64,000 bases of DNA, from contig CAXHKT010000142.1 in NCBI GenBank assembly GCA_964017195.1, positions 1 through 64,000 of the forward strand, written 5' to 3'. The position numbers and the translations under genes are program-made. Positions 47,050-58,103 of this stretch are shown in pieces; the first letter of the stretch is position 1; each line of letters starts with the position of its first letter. The notes under the pieces were generated by a model that did not search any database, was not told the origin of the DNA, and was given only the letters and a program-made list of their open reading frames with translations. This DNA is from Siderastrea radians. Lineage: Eukaryota > Cnidaria > Anthozoa > Scleractinia > Rhizangiidae.

Positions 47050-47650
47050 TACTGGACACATGGCGTAAAATAAAACAAACATAACATGAGGAAAGCGCCT
47101 GGGATCACAACAGAAGAAGGAGATAGCATATCACTAAGGAGGGAAGAAGGACAACACAAAGACTGCGCATAGCACTAAAGAAACAAAAAAACAACTTAAA
47201 GGAAGCGCGTAACACCAGACAAACAAACTAAAACACAAAGACACCGCTTAGTACCAAACAAACAAGAGACAGCGCGTAGCATTAAACAAACAAGCAACAA
47301 CACAAAGACAGGGCGTAGCACTAAACAAACAAACAAACAACGACACAAAGACTCAGACACTAAACAAACTACCAAATAAGCAAAAAAGACAGCGCGTAGC
47401 TCTAAAGAAACAAACGACACAAAGACAGCGCGTAGCACTAGACAACCAAACGACACAAAGACAGTGCGTAACACTAAAGAAACAAACAAAAAAACACAAA
47501 GACGACGCAAAGCACTAATCAAATTAAAAAACAACACAAAGGCAGTGGGTATGAGTAACGTACAAACAAACACCAAGGAAAGAAAGCGCATAGCATTAAC
47601 GTATAAAACACAAAAAAGACAGCATGTAGCATTAACGTAATGCGACTGAA
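47050..47650 (+). repeat. ACACAAAGACAGCGCGTAGC minisatellite (left)
   Basis: Units of roughly 30-45 bp built on CACAAAGACAGCGCGTAGCA and AAACAAACAA recur about 15 times with variation. They yield a long artificial minus-strand ORF rich in Leu, Phe and Val (47,196-47,816). A related minisatellite lies near the other end of the element at 56,095-56,870. Confidence 0.88.
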
Positions 47651-47939
47651 TAATTAGCGAGATCACCGCTCTTTTTAGGCATTGATGTTTCCTAGAAAGG
47701 GCAAGAAATTGTGATTTTTTCAGAATTATAGGTCCACAAGTAATATAATATATATGTAAATATGAGTGACATTTAACTTTTCTGGCAAAAAATCCAATTT
47801 TGACCTGTGGTCGCAAACAATACTACATATTCACACACTAGATGGTTGGTAAGTACACAGAGTGGTAAAGGCTTTTTTAGCTTCGAAAAGGGATATTCAC
47901 TTTATATATTAGCTGCTTTCCAAACTATGTCGTCAATGT

Positions 47940-48092
47940 AACAACTCACTGTCCACAGAACAAGGCGTTCGCGCAAATCGCTGGGCTATTAATTCACAGC
48001 CAATCACGGCAGATGTTGGGCTCCCTTCCCATGTCACGCGTCACGCGTAACGCCAGTAACACAGAGACAGTGACTGACGCCAGCCAGTTCAG
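47940..48092 (+). promoter_or_regulatory. Possible promoter and 5' non-coding exon of the recombinase gene
   Basis: A locally GC-richer segment has AGCCAATCACGG (CCAAT box) at about 47,998 and several CACGCGT motifs at 48,033-48,050. It ends in a strong splice donor, TTCAG|GTGAGTCC, with GT at 48,093. The matching acceptor, TCTTATTGTCCTAG, ends at 50,684, just upstream of the recombinase start codon. This gives a 2.6-kb intron in the 5' UTR. The linkage is inferred from splice signals only. Confidence 0.42.
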
Positions 48093-48772
48093 GTGAGTCC
48101 ATTGGTTTGCTACTTCTATAAAGTAAATTACATACTTTAAGAGCCAAACTTCGCGAATTGCCAACACTGTCCAGTTTCTAAGAAGTTATGAATCCTTTTC
48201 ATTAATAGCGTCTTTAAAAAGCAAAACAACTGAGCAAAACGTCGCATATTTCTTCAATGGACGCAAAATCAATGCATGCGACTGAATCGTTGCGACTTAT
48301 GCGACGTTTTTAAGCCATACGGTAGCGATACATTCTTCAACCATTTTAACGATATTGAATTTAACTCGATTCTGTATTGCACGTCTGATAACTTTTGAAT
48401 TACATAAGGATCAGTCGTTTAGAAAACTAAAAAGCACATGGAAAAATGGAGCAAAGCACATGGTCGCTGTATTCGATCAAGCATGACCGATGACGTCAAC
48501 TCACTTTGGTTGGCTTTTTTTATTTGTCAGTGTACCATAGTGCATGCGTTGCACTTTTATTCTCAAAAATTAGAGTTTATTAATGAATATTTCAAAAATA
48601 ATGTTAGTGTTTTTTTAGTGGTAAAATTATACTGCGATTAATTAAAAAAAAAAACATTGCGCAGTTGTTATAAGACGCAGTACATAAAAAAACTAAAACG
48701 AGGGGTTCACCATGCCTGCTTCACTATATTGGGCTCTGGTATACAACTACTTTGCTTTCTTGTGACAGTAAT

Positions 48773-49103
48773 ATACCGTAAACTTCCGGTTGTAAGCCTT
48801 GTGCTTATACAACCTGGTTAGGGGTTTTATTTGGGCTTATAAACGGAGGGGCTAATATCCGCAAGGGGGGTGGGGCTATAGGCGGAATAAAACACGTTTC
48901 GAAACGAGCCACGGCATTGTTGATTGAAATACGTTTTTAGTTGAGAAGTCATAATAAGGCAACATTAAGGCTTGTTCAGTACTGTCATCCAGCAGAGGAA
49001 AGCTTATATCCTGGGGGAGACATAACCGGATGTTTTTTTTGGGTTTGCTGGGAGATGGGCCTATAACCGGGGGGGGGGGACTATAACCGGAATTTTACGG
49101 TAG
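48773..49103. mobile_element. MITE with CCGTAAA(A/C)TTCCGGTT terminal inverted repeats
   Basis: The left end TACCGTAAACTTCCGGTTGT and the complement of the right end TACCGTAAAATTCCGGTTAT are inverted copies with two mismatches. The interior is rich in GGCTTATAA and GGGGG phrases, and there is no ORF. About 330 bp long. The target duplication is unclear. Confidence 0.72.
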
Positions 49104-49457
49104 ATATATATAAAGCTAGCCTTAAGCAAGAGACACCCGCTACTTTCTGAAAGGTATTGGTAGCAATGGAATGTTATTAATATTCTTCTGATAGTACAAA
49201 ATGTTACAGTGAACAGCTAAAACACATAAAGTTTTCCAAAAAAAATAATGAAACTAGTGAAATAATAGGGTAATTTAGGACGCTTTTAGTGAAACGCCTA
49301 AATTAAAGCAGATTGGGATAAAGACTTCATGAGAATGTTTCAATATATCATGGACAGGCTTTAGTAGGAGAAAACTTACCTGCCAACCTTTTAGCCTGAA
49401 AGAAATCCTGAATGTTCGGTATGAGCGCAATGTCGCACGCACGCTTATAATGCAAGA

Positions 49458-49510
49458 AATTATGTACGGCAGGATGCGCACTGCCAGTGCGCATCCTGCC
49501 GTGCATAATT
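49458..49510. repeat. 53-bp near-perfect palindrome
   Basis: 26 bases starting AATTATGTACGGCAGG pair with the next 26 bases around a single central C at 49,484, with one mismatch. It has no loop to speak of, so a cruciform or foldback structure is likely. It lies within the presumed intron. Confidence 0.93.
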
Positions 49511-50670
49511 CAACGGAATAACCTTAGGAGTATATCCATAATACAATGAATAAGATATTTTCAAAAGGTTTGTTTACATGTTGAAAACTCCTTAATCTAG
49601 TCTGTGACTTCTTGTGTGTCTGTTGGGGGTATTAATGACATACCACAAAAAGTACGTTTCAAATGGTAAATTACTTGTAGTCTTCGGATCTATAATTACC
49701 TTTTTAGAAAAAAAAACAAACACAGCATACTTTCTGCGCGATTGGCTAAGTGTTACGCGGAAAATGATCTAAATGATCTAAAAAAAGCCTTGAAACGAAT
49801 CTGATGTCCCACGTACAGAGCTAGATAGAAACCTCTAATTAAAGACCTTTCACCTTTTCTACGCCATTTTTTAGCCACGAAATTTGCATCAGAAATAACA
49901 AACATGAGCGCGAAAAACATATACAGACGCACTGACATTTTGATAAAATGTTGGTAGAAGAAATGAAGAGGATACTGCATCTGAAGATATGTTGCTTGCG
50001 TCATATGTGTAAACCAGCATTTTGGGCTAAAAAGATCAGTCTATTACCACTCATTTGAAAAGTTTATTCAATGCTACCTCATAATTCAGTTGAGAGCGGC
50101 AAAATAATATGCGGGGTCCTAACGGCAGGCGCTTCCCACCATCCCATTTAATATCTTGCTCCTCTGACACCGCGCCCTTTATAAACTCAAGCGCCTGTTA
50201 CGTTCCCATATCACTGGCCATTTGCGGTCAACTATGACTAAGAAGACCAATACCAGCTAGAAACATAAAATTTTATAGGCAACAATAGACAAAGTTATTG
50301 TATTTCGAAGAATAAAAGGGTCCAATTATTAACTACAGTTTGGCAGCTCTGTTTTCACCGACGCCTGACTGCAGATTCACATTTACTGCTCCAAATGTAA
50401 ATCCCCTGGCACTGTCAGAAGGTTTTCCTCGCATACTGAATTAGACTATTAATAAAAATGAACTCGCGGGATATTAATCACAATAGAAAAATTGATTAAA
50501 AGACTAAACAGCTATACACTAATTTGCAATGTTTGAATCATATTCCGGCCATGCTCGTGGGGCACGCTCGTGATTCATTGTTTTCGCGCGTCACCTTGTT
50601 TTGATAACAAAGCACTTATAACACGTACAGAAATATACAATATTAATAGATTTATTTATTTCAACCTCTG

Positions 50671-50699
50671 TCTTATTGTCCTAGCTTTCAATTCAGAGA
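50671..50699 (+). promoter_or_regulatory. Splice acceptor and start context of the recombinase
   Basis: TCTTATTGTCCTAG ends at 50,684, followed by 15 bases to the ATG at 50,700. No upstream ATG intervenes in the exon, which supports this start. Confidence 0.55.
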
Positions 50700-53600
50700 A
50701 TGAGTGAAGCGGAGAAAGGTAGTGGCGAGGTGGGCTCTTCCGCCGACGCTGAAGCTGGAGGTTCAAATCCACCCAAAAAACGGAAGTCGAAGAAATGTTC
50801 GCAGTGTCAAGCGTATGTGCAGAACTTAAGTCGGCACCAGAAAGAGGTTCATGGTATGACAAAAATAAGACGGAAACTCAGTGAATACTTAACTGGTGAA
50901 AAGAAGCCACCTAGGGGTAAGGTGAAGTTCTGTCCATTATCCCCCTGCAAAAGACACCGAACGCCCATATTCCAACTCCACAAACACCTACAGTCAAACG
51001 TGCACAAACTTAAGTAAGGCAGCCCAAGTTATGTCAGTGCATTGGGCAAAGCGAAAAGAGTAGCACTCAAGGATTTTGACTCCTACCTGAAAGAGAAGAG
51101 AAAAAAGCGAGAGGCTAGCAGGAAAACACGTGATTCCAATGAAGATGCCCAAACTGACGAAGACAAAAGTCTTGAAAACGATGGCGGCCTAGACCCACGG
51201 GAACAGAATACGAGTAAAATGCTAAAGACTGGAGGATTGTATGGAAGAGTCCCCGACTGCCACGAAAGAAAGGAATTTGAGAAGTCTCAAGACGAGAGCA
51301 GTGATAGTGAACAGGAGAACGCCAGGGAAGAAGAGTACGAAGCTTTGGCCAGAAGAAGTCGCGAAAATGAGAAAGACAAGTTTAACAGTGTCCAGAAGCG
51401 TCCGAACAGTGACAAGGAGAGGAAACTAGAAGAAGAGAGAATGGAGAAGGCTCAGGAAGAGAAGAGAGTCAGTGATGAAGAGTATGATGATTTAGCGGAA
51501 AGGGTGTGGAACACACACGAATCAAACAGGGCCTCTTTCTCTAACGTTACAAGATTGCCAAGAGTGAAGAGTGCGGAAGAATGCATGCATAGTGATAAAA
51601 ATCACGAAGATCTTCAAAATAGCGAAGATATTACCAGTATGGAGGTGCCTGAAATAGTTACTCTCTCTGATAGCGATGAGGCTACAGAATACGATCCTTA
51701 TGACGATTCAGACACAGATGAATCTAGCGAAGTACAGTGGACTGAAACTTCTTCTTCTCTATCACAAGAATGCGACCAATTAATGACTGAGTTAGTGGAA
51801 GTTATCGGTAAAGACAATTGTCAAAATGATTCATTTTTAGACAATGAAGAGCCCTGGAAGAAAGTTGTCAATCGGTTCATCAATGTTAAAACAAGCGAAG
51901 GCTTCACATTTAAGACTCCTGCAGAGTCGGCGAACGTTTGCAGGCAAGACTTAGAAGAGATGGAACAATGCAGTCAAGAAGATCTATTTAAAGAACTATT
52001 TCAAGAGTATGCAAGCGACAATGATGATGCGTTGGAAGAATGGGTGGCTAGTGACTGCGAAACAGAGGGTGTACAGACTTCTTGTGAACGAGAACCTGAG
52101 CTCAATAGAGAAAATGTAAGTATGGATCATGATGATGATTTACTCGCGGAATTTTACATGTGACTGGTTGATGTTGATGGAGGCTATCGAAACGAAAAGA
52201 TTGCCCAGCAATACAAGAATCAAGTGCGAAACGTTATTCACAGGTTGACCCTCACAGAAGCAGTCACCACGGAAAGGCAGGAGAAACGCCCTTCAGTACA
52301 GTTGCTGCTAATTCCTGGAAAGGACGGGGACACATTCTTGAAGAGTTGGCTTTCATATGCTGTAAACCGCTATCAGCCAGGAACTGTGCAATCGTATCTG
52401 ATGAGTCTCCGGCTATTTTACAAATTCCTTATTCAAGAGCAAAAAGACATTGCCAATGTTACCCTGGAGACATTAAATGCACGACGCGATCTGATGAGTT
52501 CATGGTCAGCGGCACAGAAGAAAAAGGTTGCCAAGAGGAAGCTAGAAAAGCGTGACGAAGATTTCAAGAAACTGCTCTCAAGCGAGCACCTTTTCCAGAT
52601 CTGCCATGGAAATCAGCGTGTCAATGCTATTAAGCAGCTCGCTTCATCATCGGAACCCACTGATGGTGTAGAGGATGCGTCAAAAGTTCTCAGTGACAAG
52701 TCACATTGTGAAGTGCGTGATTGGTTGATGACCCGTCTACTTATAGACAACAGTGGCAGAAGTGGAGTGGCTGCAAATATGAAGATAAGCGAATTTAAGG
52801 AGGCTGTGTATTATCCTGGTACGGATGAAGATCCAGCACGGTACAGGATTCTGGTAAATGATCATAAAACTGCTGGAGTGTATGGAGCAGCAGTGGTCTG
52901 GGTGCACGACGACTTGTACAAGCTTGTGGAGATGTACTTGAGAACTGTAAGAAGCCAGATTACATCATTGGCTCCACACGTCGAGCAAGTATTTGTCTCA
53001 AGCAATGGCATGCCTCTGACTTCATCACAAGTATCCACCTGTGTTTACAGAACAGTTCAGAGAGAAGGAATTGAGACAAATGGAAGGATCTGCGCCACAA
53101 CAGTACGAAAATCACTTGCAACGGGGATGCACGTGCATATGCCTGAAGAGAAAGATCATTTAGCAGCCCTGTCTCTGCACAAGACAAAGACGCAAGCCGA
53201 CTACTACCGTGTTCATGATAAAGTAAATGAGACTGATTTAGGTCGTAGAGCAGTCCAGAGGCTCGTTTCCCTTAAAACTGAAAATACTCATCACGCAAAA
53301 GTCGAGAAGCCTACCCCATGGACGGAGGAAGAAGTGAGTGGACTGAAAGATCTGTTCAAAGAAGAAATTGCGACTGGAGCTATTAACGAGGGTGAGATAA
53401 TAAAAAAAGTCTCAACAGAAAACATTCTGAAAGCACATTCGGTTAAGGCAATCGTCCTAAAGCTACGGCGAATGAGCGATGAATTCAGAAAGGATATCCC
53501 ACTTCCTACTGAGCAGGAGACAAGCACGGAGAGGGTTCTGAAATTTCTTTCTTCAGCACCGTGTGAGAGTGATAAATCTGGTCCAGTCCACGCCCCGTCC

Positions 53601-53876
53601 CTAGCATCCGCGACTTCCACATTTTGGAGGAAATTTACGGATGAGCAAACCAGCCATCTACTCAGCTTGACACAAGACCTTGTGAAAAACAACGCTGTTA
53701 AGAGAGAAGACGTCTGGCAAAGAGTAAAGGATGATGCAAGATCTCTGGAACTTGGCATGATAACAGGAAAAGAAGTAGAAGACGAGGAAGAATTAAAGAA
53801 GTGTAAGCAGCGTTTAGTTGACAAGGTGCGTAAAGAAATGCGCCAGGCAAAGCGGCAAAAACAAAAGAAGAAATAA
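50700..53876 (+). pseudogene. Crypton-like tyrosine recombinase with zinc fingers and Myb/SANT-like segments
   Basis: One frame runs 1,058 codons with no frameshift, broken by TAA at 51,015 (codon 106) and TGA at 52,161 (codon 488). In order it has a basic stretch PKKRKSKK (25-32), a C2H2 finger C33-x2-C36-x9-H46-x4-H51, a second Cys/His cluster from C78 and C83 to H102, a long acidic linker, and the recombinase core. Catalytic candidates are Arg in NSGRSG (52,758), Lys in DHKT (52,866), TTVR (Arg at 53,106; Thr replaces the usual His), His in LSLHKT (53,178) and Tyr in DYYR (53,205). Two Myb/SANT-like stretches follow (PWTEEEVSGLKDLF; FTDEQTSHLLSLTQ) and a Lys-rich tail. Sequence across the TGA stays protein-like (EFYM, stop, LVDVDGGYRN), so TGG-to-TGA is plausible. 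A 93-nt phase-0 intron (GTAAGT at 52,116, CAG at 52,208) could instead remove it. It is either newly dead or rescued by readthrough or splicing. It should act on element ends in the nucleus. Confidence 0.85.
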
Positions 53877-53877
53877 A
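53872..53877 (+). terminator. Poly(A) signal overlapping the recombinase stop codon
   Basis: AATAAA spans the TAA stop (AAA TAA ATC). If used, the 3' UTR would be very short. No other clear AATAAA is seen before the foldback at 53,889. Confidence 0.45.
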
Positions 53878-53888
53878 TCATCTTCTTC

Positions 53889-54190
53889 AAGCGCAACAAG
53901 CAAACGCAAGCGCAAATGCAAATGCAAGCCATTTTCACACGCGTAAAGCAAGCGCAAGGAATATAAAGCATGCAGGCGCAGTTAAGCTTTTTTTTTCAAT
54001 GCCAGATAAAGATATTATATCCGCCGGACCATGGTACAAACACTGGTCAATACTTTTTCGCCTCACGCTTACGATTTCCCTGTTCAAGCACAAGCACAAG
54101 AAAATAAACCTCTTCCATTCCTTGCGCTTGCGTTTGCTTGACAGTAGCTCACACATTCTTGAGCTTGCTTTGCACTTCTGAACCAGGCAT
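53889..54190. mobile_element. Foldback/MITE-like repeat rich in GCAAGCGCAA
   Basis: CAAGCAAACGCAAGCGCAA at 53,897-53,915 pairs with TTGCGCTTGCGTTTGCTTG at 54,124-54,142, and GCAAGCGCAAGGAAT near 53,950 pairs with ATTCCTTGCGCTTGC. Ends are not sharply defined. It lies immediately downstream of the recombinase reading frame. Confidence 0.6.
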
Positions 54191-54199
54191 AAGCAATAA

Positions 54200-56094
54200 G
54201 AATAACGACCGGTTTCCATCAAAATGCAGCTACCATTATTATCACAAAAAGGTTATTTGCCTTTGTTTACGCAGACGGTAAAAAAAGGAAATAATAAATT
54301 CGAAATTTGTGCTTTTAAGTAACTAGTGTTACCAAAGAGCAGTTTCTATAAACGAGAACAACTTTTGAGAAATAGAAAACTTTTAGGTTTGCAGTGGAGA
54401 CATACAAGAGTTCTGTGTTCATATGTAATTGAATGAAGTCAATCTGATTTTATTTTCGAAGAAAGGTGGATACAAACCACTTATTAAGTGCGTTTCAATG
54501 TTAACTAAACGCGTAAAATGTCTTATCCTGTTGAAAAGATCCGGGTTAAGTCAAATCGTTTTTTCTTCACAACGTTTAATTACAGTTAGTGATCCGACCC
54601 GGGAAAAGTCTTGACAAAAAAGAGAGCAACCGTCAGTTAAAAAACGCCATGTGAATGATACTTACAAGTCATCTTAATTTGATAGATCTTGAGCCTTGAA
54701 CATATGACCTCCTAACATTCGGCACGTTTCGTTTGTCAAATTTCGCAGTGTGGGGATTGATATTATACTACTTTGTGTAAATTGCGCTAGTGATATTTAA
54801 AGATACATGCTTTGAATTGATAATTTTCCGCAGTGTAAAGATTCTAAGAAACATTCTAAATTTTTAATCAAAGTCATTATATTGACGTTTACTCAGTTGA
54901 AAACCCAGTATGTCATACTTGAAGACAAGAATACTTTAAAACATTTGAGATTGATGTAACATCATGTTTAGTTTCGTTTAACTGCTGCCACGTTAGGCGG
55001 TACGATTTTCTTCATTACCCAGGTTTGGTAAAAGGATATTTTTATAAATTGTTATAACTTCGCATGTTTTTAGAATTAATTTTAAATGTGATTGGATATC
55101 AATTAAGGATTTGTGGTACCCACAAGCAAAGCTTCCTTGTCACTCTAACTTGCACACGCGGCCGACTGTTTGGCAAAAGCATCCCGTGGTCAATTTGCAA
55201 AGCCAGGAAATCACAGTAGTTGGTGGACGCTTGGTCACCAACGTAATTGTCCCTGCCGACGAACTGACCACAATTCAAATCTGGCCTAGTTTAATTAACT
55301 TTTCATTCATTTTCTGTAAATACCTTTTGTAAGGTTATGTCAAACATCTGATTGTCTTACAAGAGCCGAAATAATTTATACAGCTCGGTTACGCCGTTAG
55401 AACGACAAGGTTTTTTTAATTCTAGAAACTATTAAGAATTTCTGTGACTATTTCAATAATGTTTAGTGTATTCGCTTAAAAAGTTAGCTTAGAGTAAGTT
55501 CGTGCGCGTAGGAGTACGGAACTTTGGTTTCCGTTACCGAACAGTGGAACACTCTAACTAAAGCTCGTTTAGCTACACAAAGTATGAAGCAGTTTTAGCC
55601 GTTTTGCTGATAAAATATTGGATCGCGTCGTTACGATTAAGGAGCACTCTGTCCGGTCTGTGTGATGATTGGTACCAAATTCGACAGTTTAAAAAGCACA
55701 GTTAGCCAAATGAATCTTAGACTTTCAGTTTTATATGTTATTTGCTAAATTTTTACTCAAGATTCGAAGCACGTCTTTGAGTATCAAAAACACCAATGTT
55801 TGGATGCCCTTCCGCACATTTCTGAAAACAAATTGCTTGTCAACCAATCAGAGCTCAGGCGCGGACGTGAGTTTTGCTGATTCAAGGTAGACTGCTAAAA
55901 ACAGTCTGCAGTTTACTAGGACGTAATTATAGCATTGCTCAGTTTTCATTGATATTCAAGAAAGTTACAAATGTGAATTAAAGATTGCGTTTTGATAAAT
56001 TAATCTTGTTGTTGAATTAATCCTGTTCATAGTCAATTGGTATATGGACTCACCTAAACACCTGTTGCATAGCAAATAGGTTTCGGATTCACAA
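54200..56094. other. Non-coding interior of the 12-kb element
   Basis: AT-rich sequence with only short ORFs; the one at 55,111-55,332 has no recognised features. I see no second gene. Confidence 0.5.
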
Positions 56095-56870
56095 GTTCTT
56101 GAAGCGAAGCCAAGTGTCTATACCCGTTAAAACTCACAAACATAAAACAAAGAGAGTGCACATCACAAACGTACTAATCAAACACAACACACAGAGAGCG
56201 CGCATCACAAAGATGACAATCAAGCACAAAACAAACAGAGGGCAGAGCACGAACATAACAATCAAACACAACATAAACAGAGCGCACATCACTAACGTAA
56301 CAATCAAAGAACAAAAAGAACACGCATAGCACTAACTTAACAATCAAGCACAACACAGATAGCGCACATCACCAACGTAACCAAGAAACACAACACAAAG
56401 ACAGCGCGTAGCACTAACGTAATTTAATTGTAATGCGCATTTGAACATATACACATGGAATTCGCGCATAACAAATTCATAATGTTATTATTATGATCAT
56501 TAACGCAACAATCAAACACATAAAAAAGAGAGCGCACACCATTAACGTAACGAACAAACAAAACAGAGAAAGCGCGTAGCGCTAACATAACAATCAAACA
56601 TGACAAAGAGAGTGCACATCACTAACGTAACGAACAAACACAACACAGACACAGCGCCTAGCACTAACGAAGCAATCAAACACATAACAAAGAGAGCGCA
56701 CTTCATTAACGTAACGAACAAACACAAAACAACGAAAGCGCCTAGCACTAACGTAACGATTAATCACTTAACAAAAAGAGCGCAAATTACTGTAACGAAC
56801 AAACACAACACAAAGACAGTGCCTGACACAAACGTCTAGCACTAACGTAACAATAAAATTGATAACAAAG
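56095..56870 (+). repeat. ACACAAAGACAGCGCGTAGC-type minisatellite (right)
   Basis: About 18 units of roughly 35-45 bp combine CACTAACGTAACAATCAAAC with AAGAGAGCGCACATCAC-like parts. One unit (56,393-56,420) reads CACAAAGACAGCGCGTAGCA, identical to the left minisatellite core at 47.2-47.6 kb. The orientation is the same as on the left. Long ORFs across it are repeat artefacts. Confidence 0.88.
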
Positions 56871-57997
56871 AGTTAATTGATTATTAACTCGAAGTTGATA
56901 AGGTTAATGAACCGCCGTAGCGAATTTCTAGTAGCTGACGTTTCGCGCGTTAGCCTTTCGTCGAAGCAAAGAGAGCGCATACTGCAAAAGAGGATGTTAA
57001 TTTGAAATGTACACCGATTTTCAATGCAATTACTCGGAAAAAGCAGTTTTTGTTTTGCCTACGATAGTACAACTCAGTGATAGGTAGAAGTGGGTATTTG
57101 CTACACAAGTGGGTATTTGCAACTACACGACTTCTTTTTTGGAATATAAGAGTCCAAAATGCCCAGATACTTCTCCGGAACGGTTACCACTTTTCTAATC
57201 AGCTGAGACAACGTGTATTAGAGAAGAATTCTAAAAAAATTGAGCAAAAAAGGATTTATTCCACAAAAACCCTTAAAAACACATAAAAACAGAAAAAATT
57301 GATCTGTATTTGATGTAAAATAGACGGCGATACTCAGATATGGACGGGTAGAATTGTACTTTTCATATCCTTTGATGAGACTTTTGCCCGTGTATCCTAT
57401 TGTATTTAATCGATGATCTTTCCCCAGCGAAAAACGAAAGTGGGTATTTGCTGCAAAATTGCGTATTTGCGACGAAATGGCATTTTGTCCATAAATACGT
57501 TTAAATGAAATAAATTCTAGTCAAACAATGTAGAGGCGGTTCTTACAACAAAGCGCCATGTTTCTGTGAAGAAAAAGTAAGAAAAAAGACCTAGAAATGC
57601 ATTTTAAAGGCAAAAAGAAGATTTGCAGCTTTCGAAAAAATTTCGGACTTTCAGGTGAAGTTTACATCATAGCTTACAACAGGATATTTTTCTAAAATCA
57701 ACTTGTCAAAGAACAAAAAATATTTCAGATCGCCGGGGTCTTTTGAGGCAATTGTCTAAACCTTAAGGACCTTCCGAATCTGCTTCAATCGCGAATTTTT
57801 TTGTAATTTTCGGATCGCGTACCTAAGAATGGGTATTTGCTACGTTGATCTGCTAGATTGGGAAAATTTAATGTCTGAAAAAGTAATTTTTGTAACTTGG
57901 TTAATATTTTCTTAAAATTTAAAGATAAATCTTTATAATGGAAAGATTAAAATCGTGTTTAAACGTTTCTAAAGCCATTGAATAATATATGGAAAAC
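56871..57997. other. Right subterminal region with sparse GTATTTGC motifs
   Basis: GTATTTGC-type motifs occur at about 57,091, 57,111, 57,441, 57,464 and 57,832. A fragment GCTGACGTTTCGCGCGTTAG (56,934-56,953) resembles, on the minus strand, the GAAACGTCAGC box of the Penelope-like repeats at 31.8 and 34.2 kb. No gene recognised. Confidence 0.55.
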
Positions 57998-58026
57998 AAG
58001 TAGCAAATACGCACTCATGAATCTAA
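57998..58026 (-). repeat. Right terminal inverted repeat
   Basis: AAGTAGCAAATA, eight bases, TGAATCTAA; inverted partner of 45,872-45,898. The AG microsatellite starts at the next base. Confidence 0.8.

Positions 58027-58103
<77 letters not shown>

Larger units (their letters stand above)
48093..50684 (+). other. Presumed 2.6-kb 5' UTR intron of the recombinase gene
   Basis: No convincing coding sequence. It contains a MITE at 48,773-49,103 and a long hairpin at 49,458-49,510; the remainder is AT-rich. The acceptor at 50,671-50,684 is preceded by a good pyrimidine tract (CCTCTGTCTTATTGTCC). Confidence 0.4.
45872..58026. mobile_element. Candidate 12.15-kb TIR element carrying a tyrosine-recombinase gene
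   Basis: The left terminus is TTAGATTCA, six bases, then TATTTGCTACTT (45,872-45,898). The reverse complement of the right terminus (57,998-58,026) is TTAGATTCA, eight bases, then TATTTGCTACTT. These 27/29-bp ends are therefore inverted copies of each other with 21 identical framing bases. Both flanks are AG/GA microsatellite on the same strand, as expected if the element inserted into one (GA)n tract; a target duplication cannot be seen inside it. Subterminal copies of GTATTTGCTAC lie at both ends. Inside are a recombinase gene, minisatellites related to each other near the two ends, a nested retrotransposon fragment and two small foldbacks. Known Cryptons encode similar recombinases but usually lack terminal inverted repeats, so the combination is unusual. 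The gene and the termini could also have independent origins. Confidence 0.6.

Noticed and set aside
47196..47816. 206-residue Leu/Phe/Val-rich minus-strand ORF that looks membrane-spanning
   Set aside because: It lies on the AAACAAAC/AAGACAGCGCG minisatellite, and the apparent hydrophobicity comes from the repeat composition.
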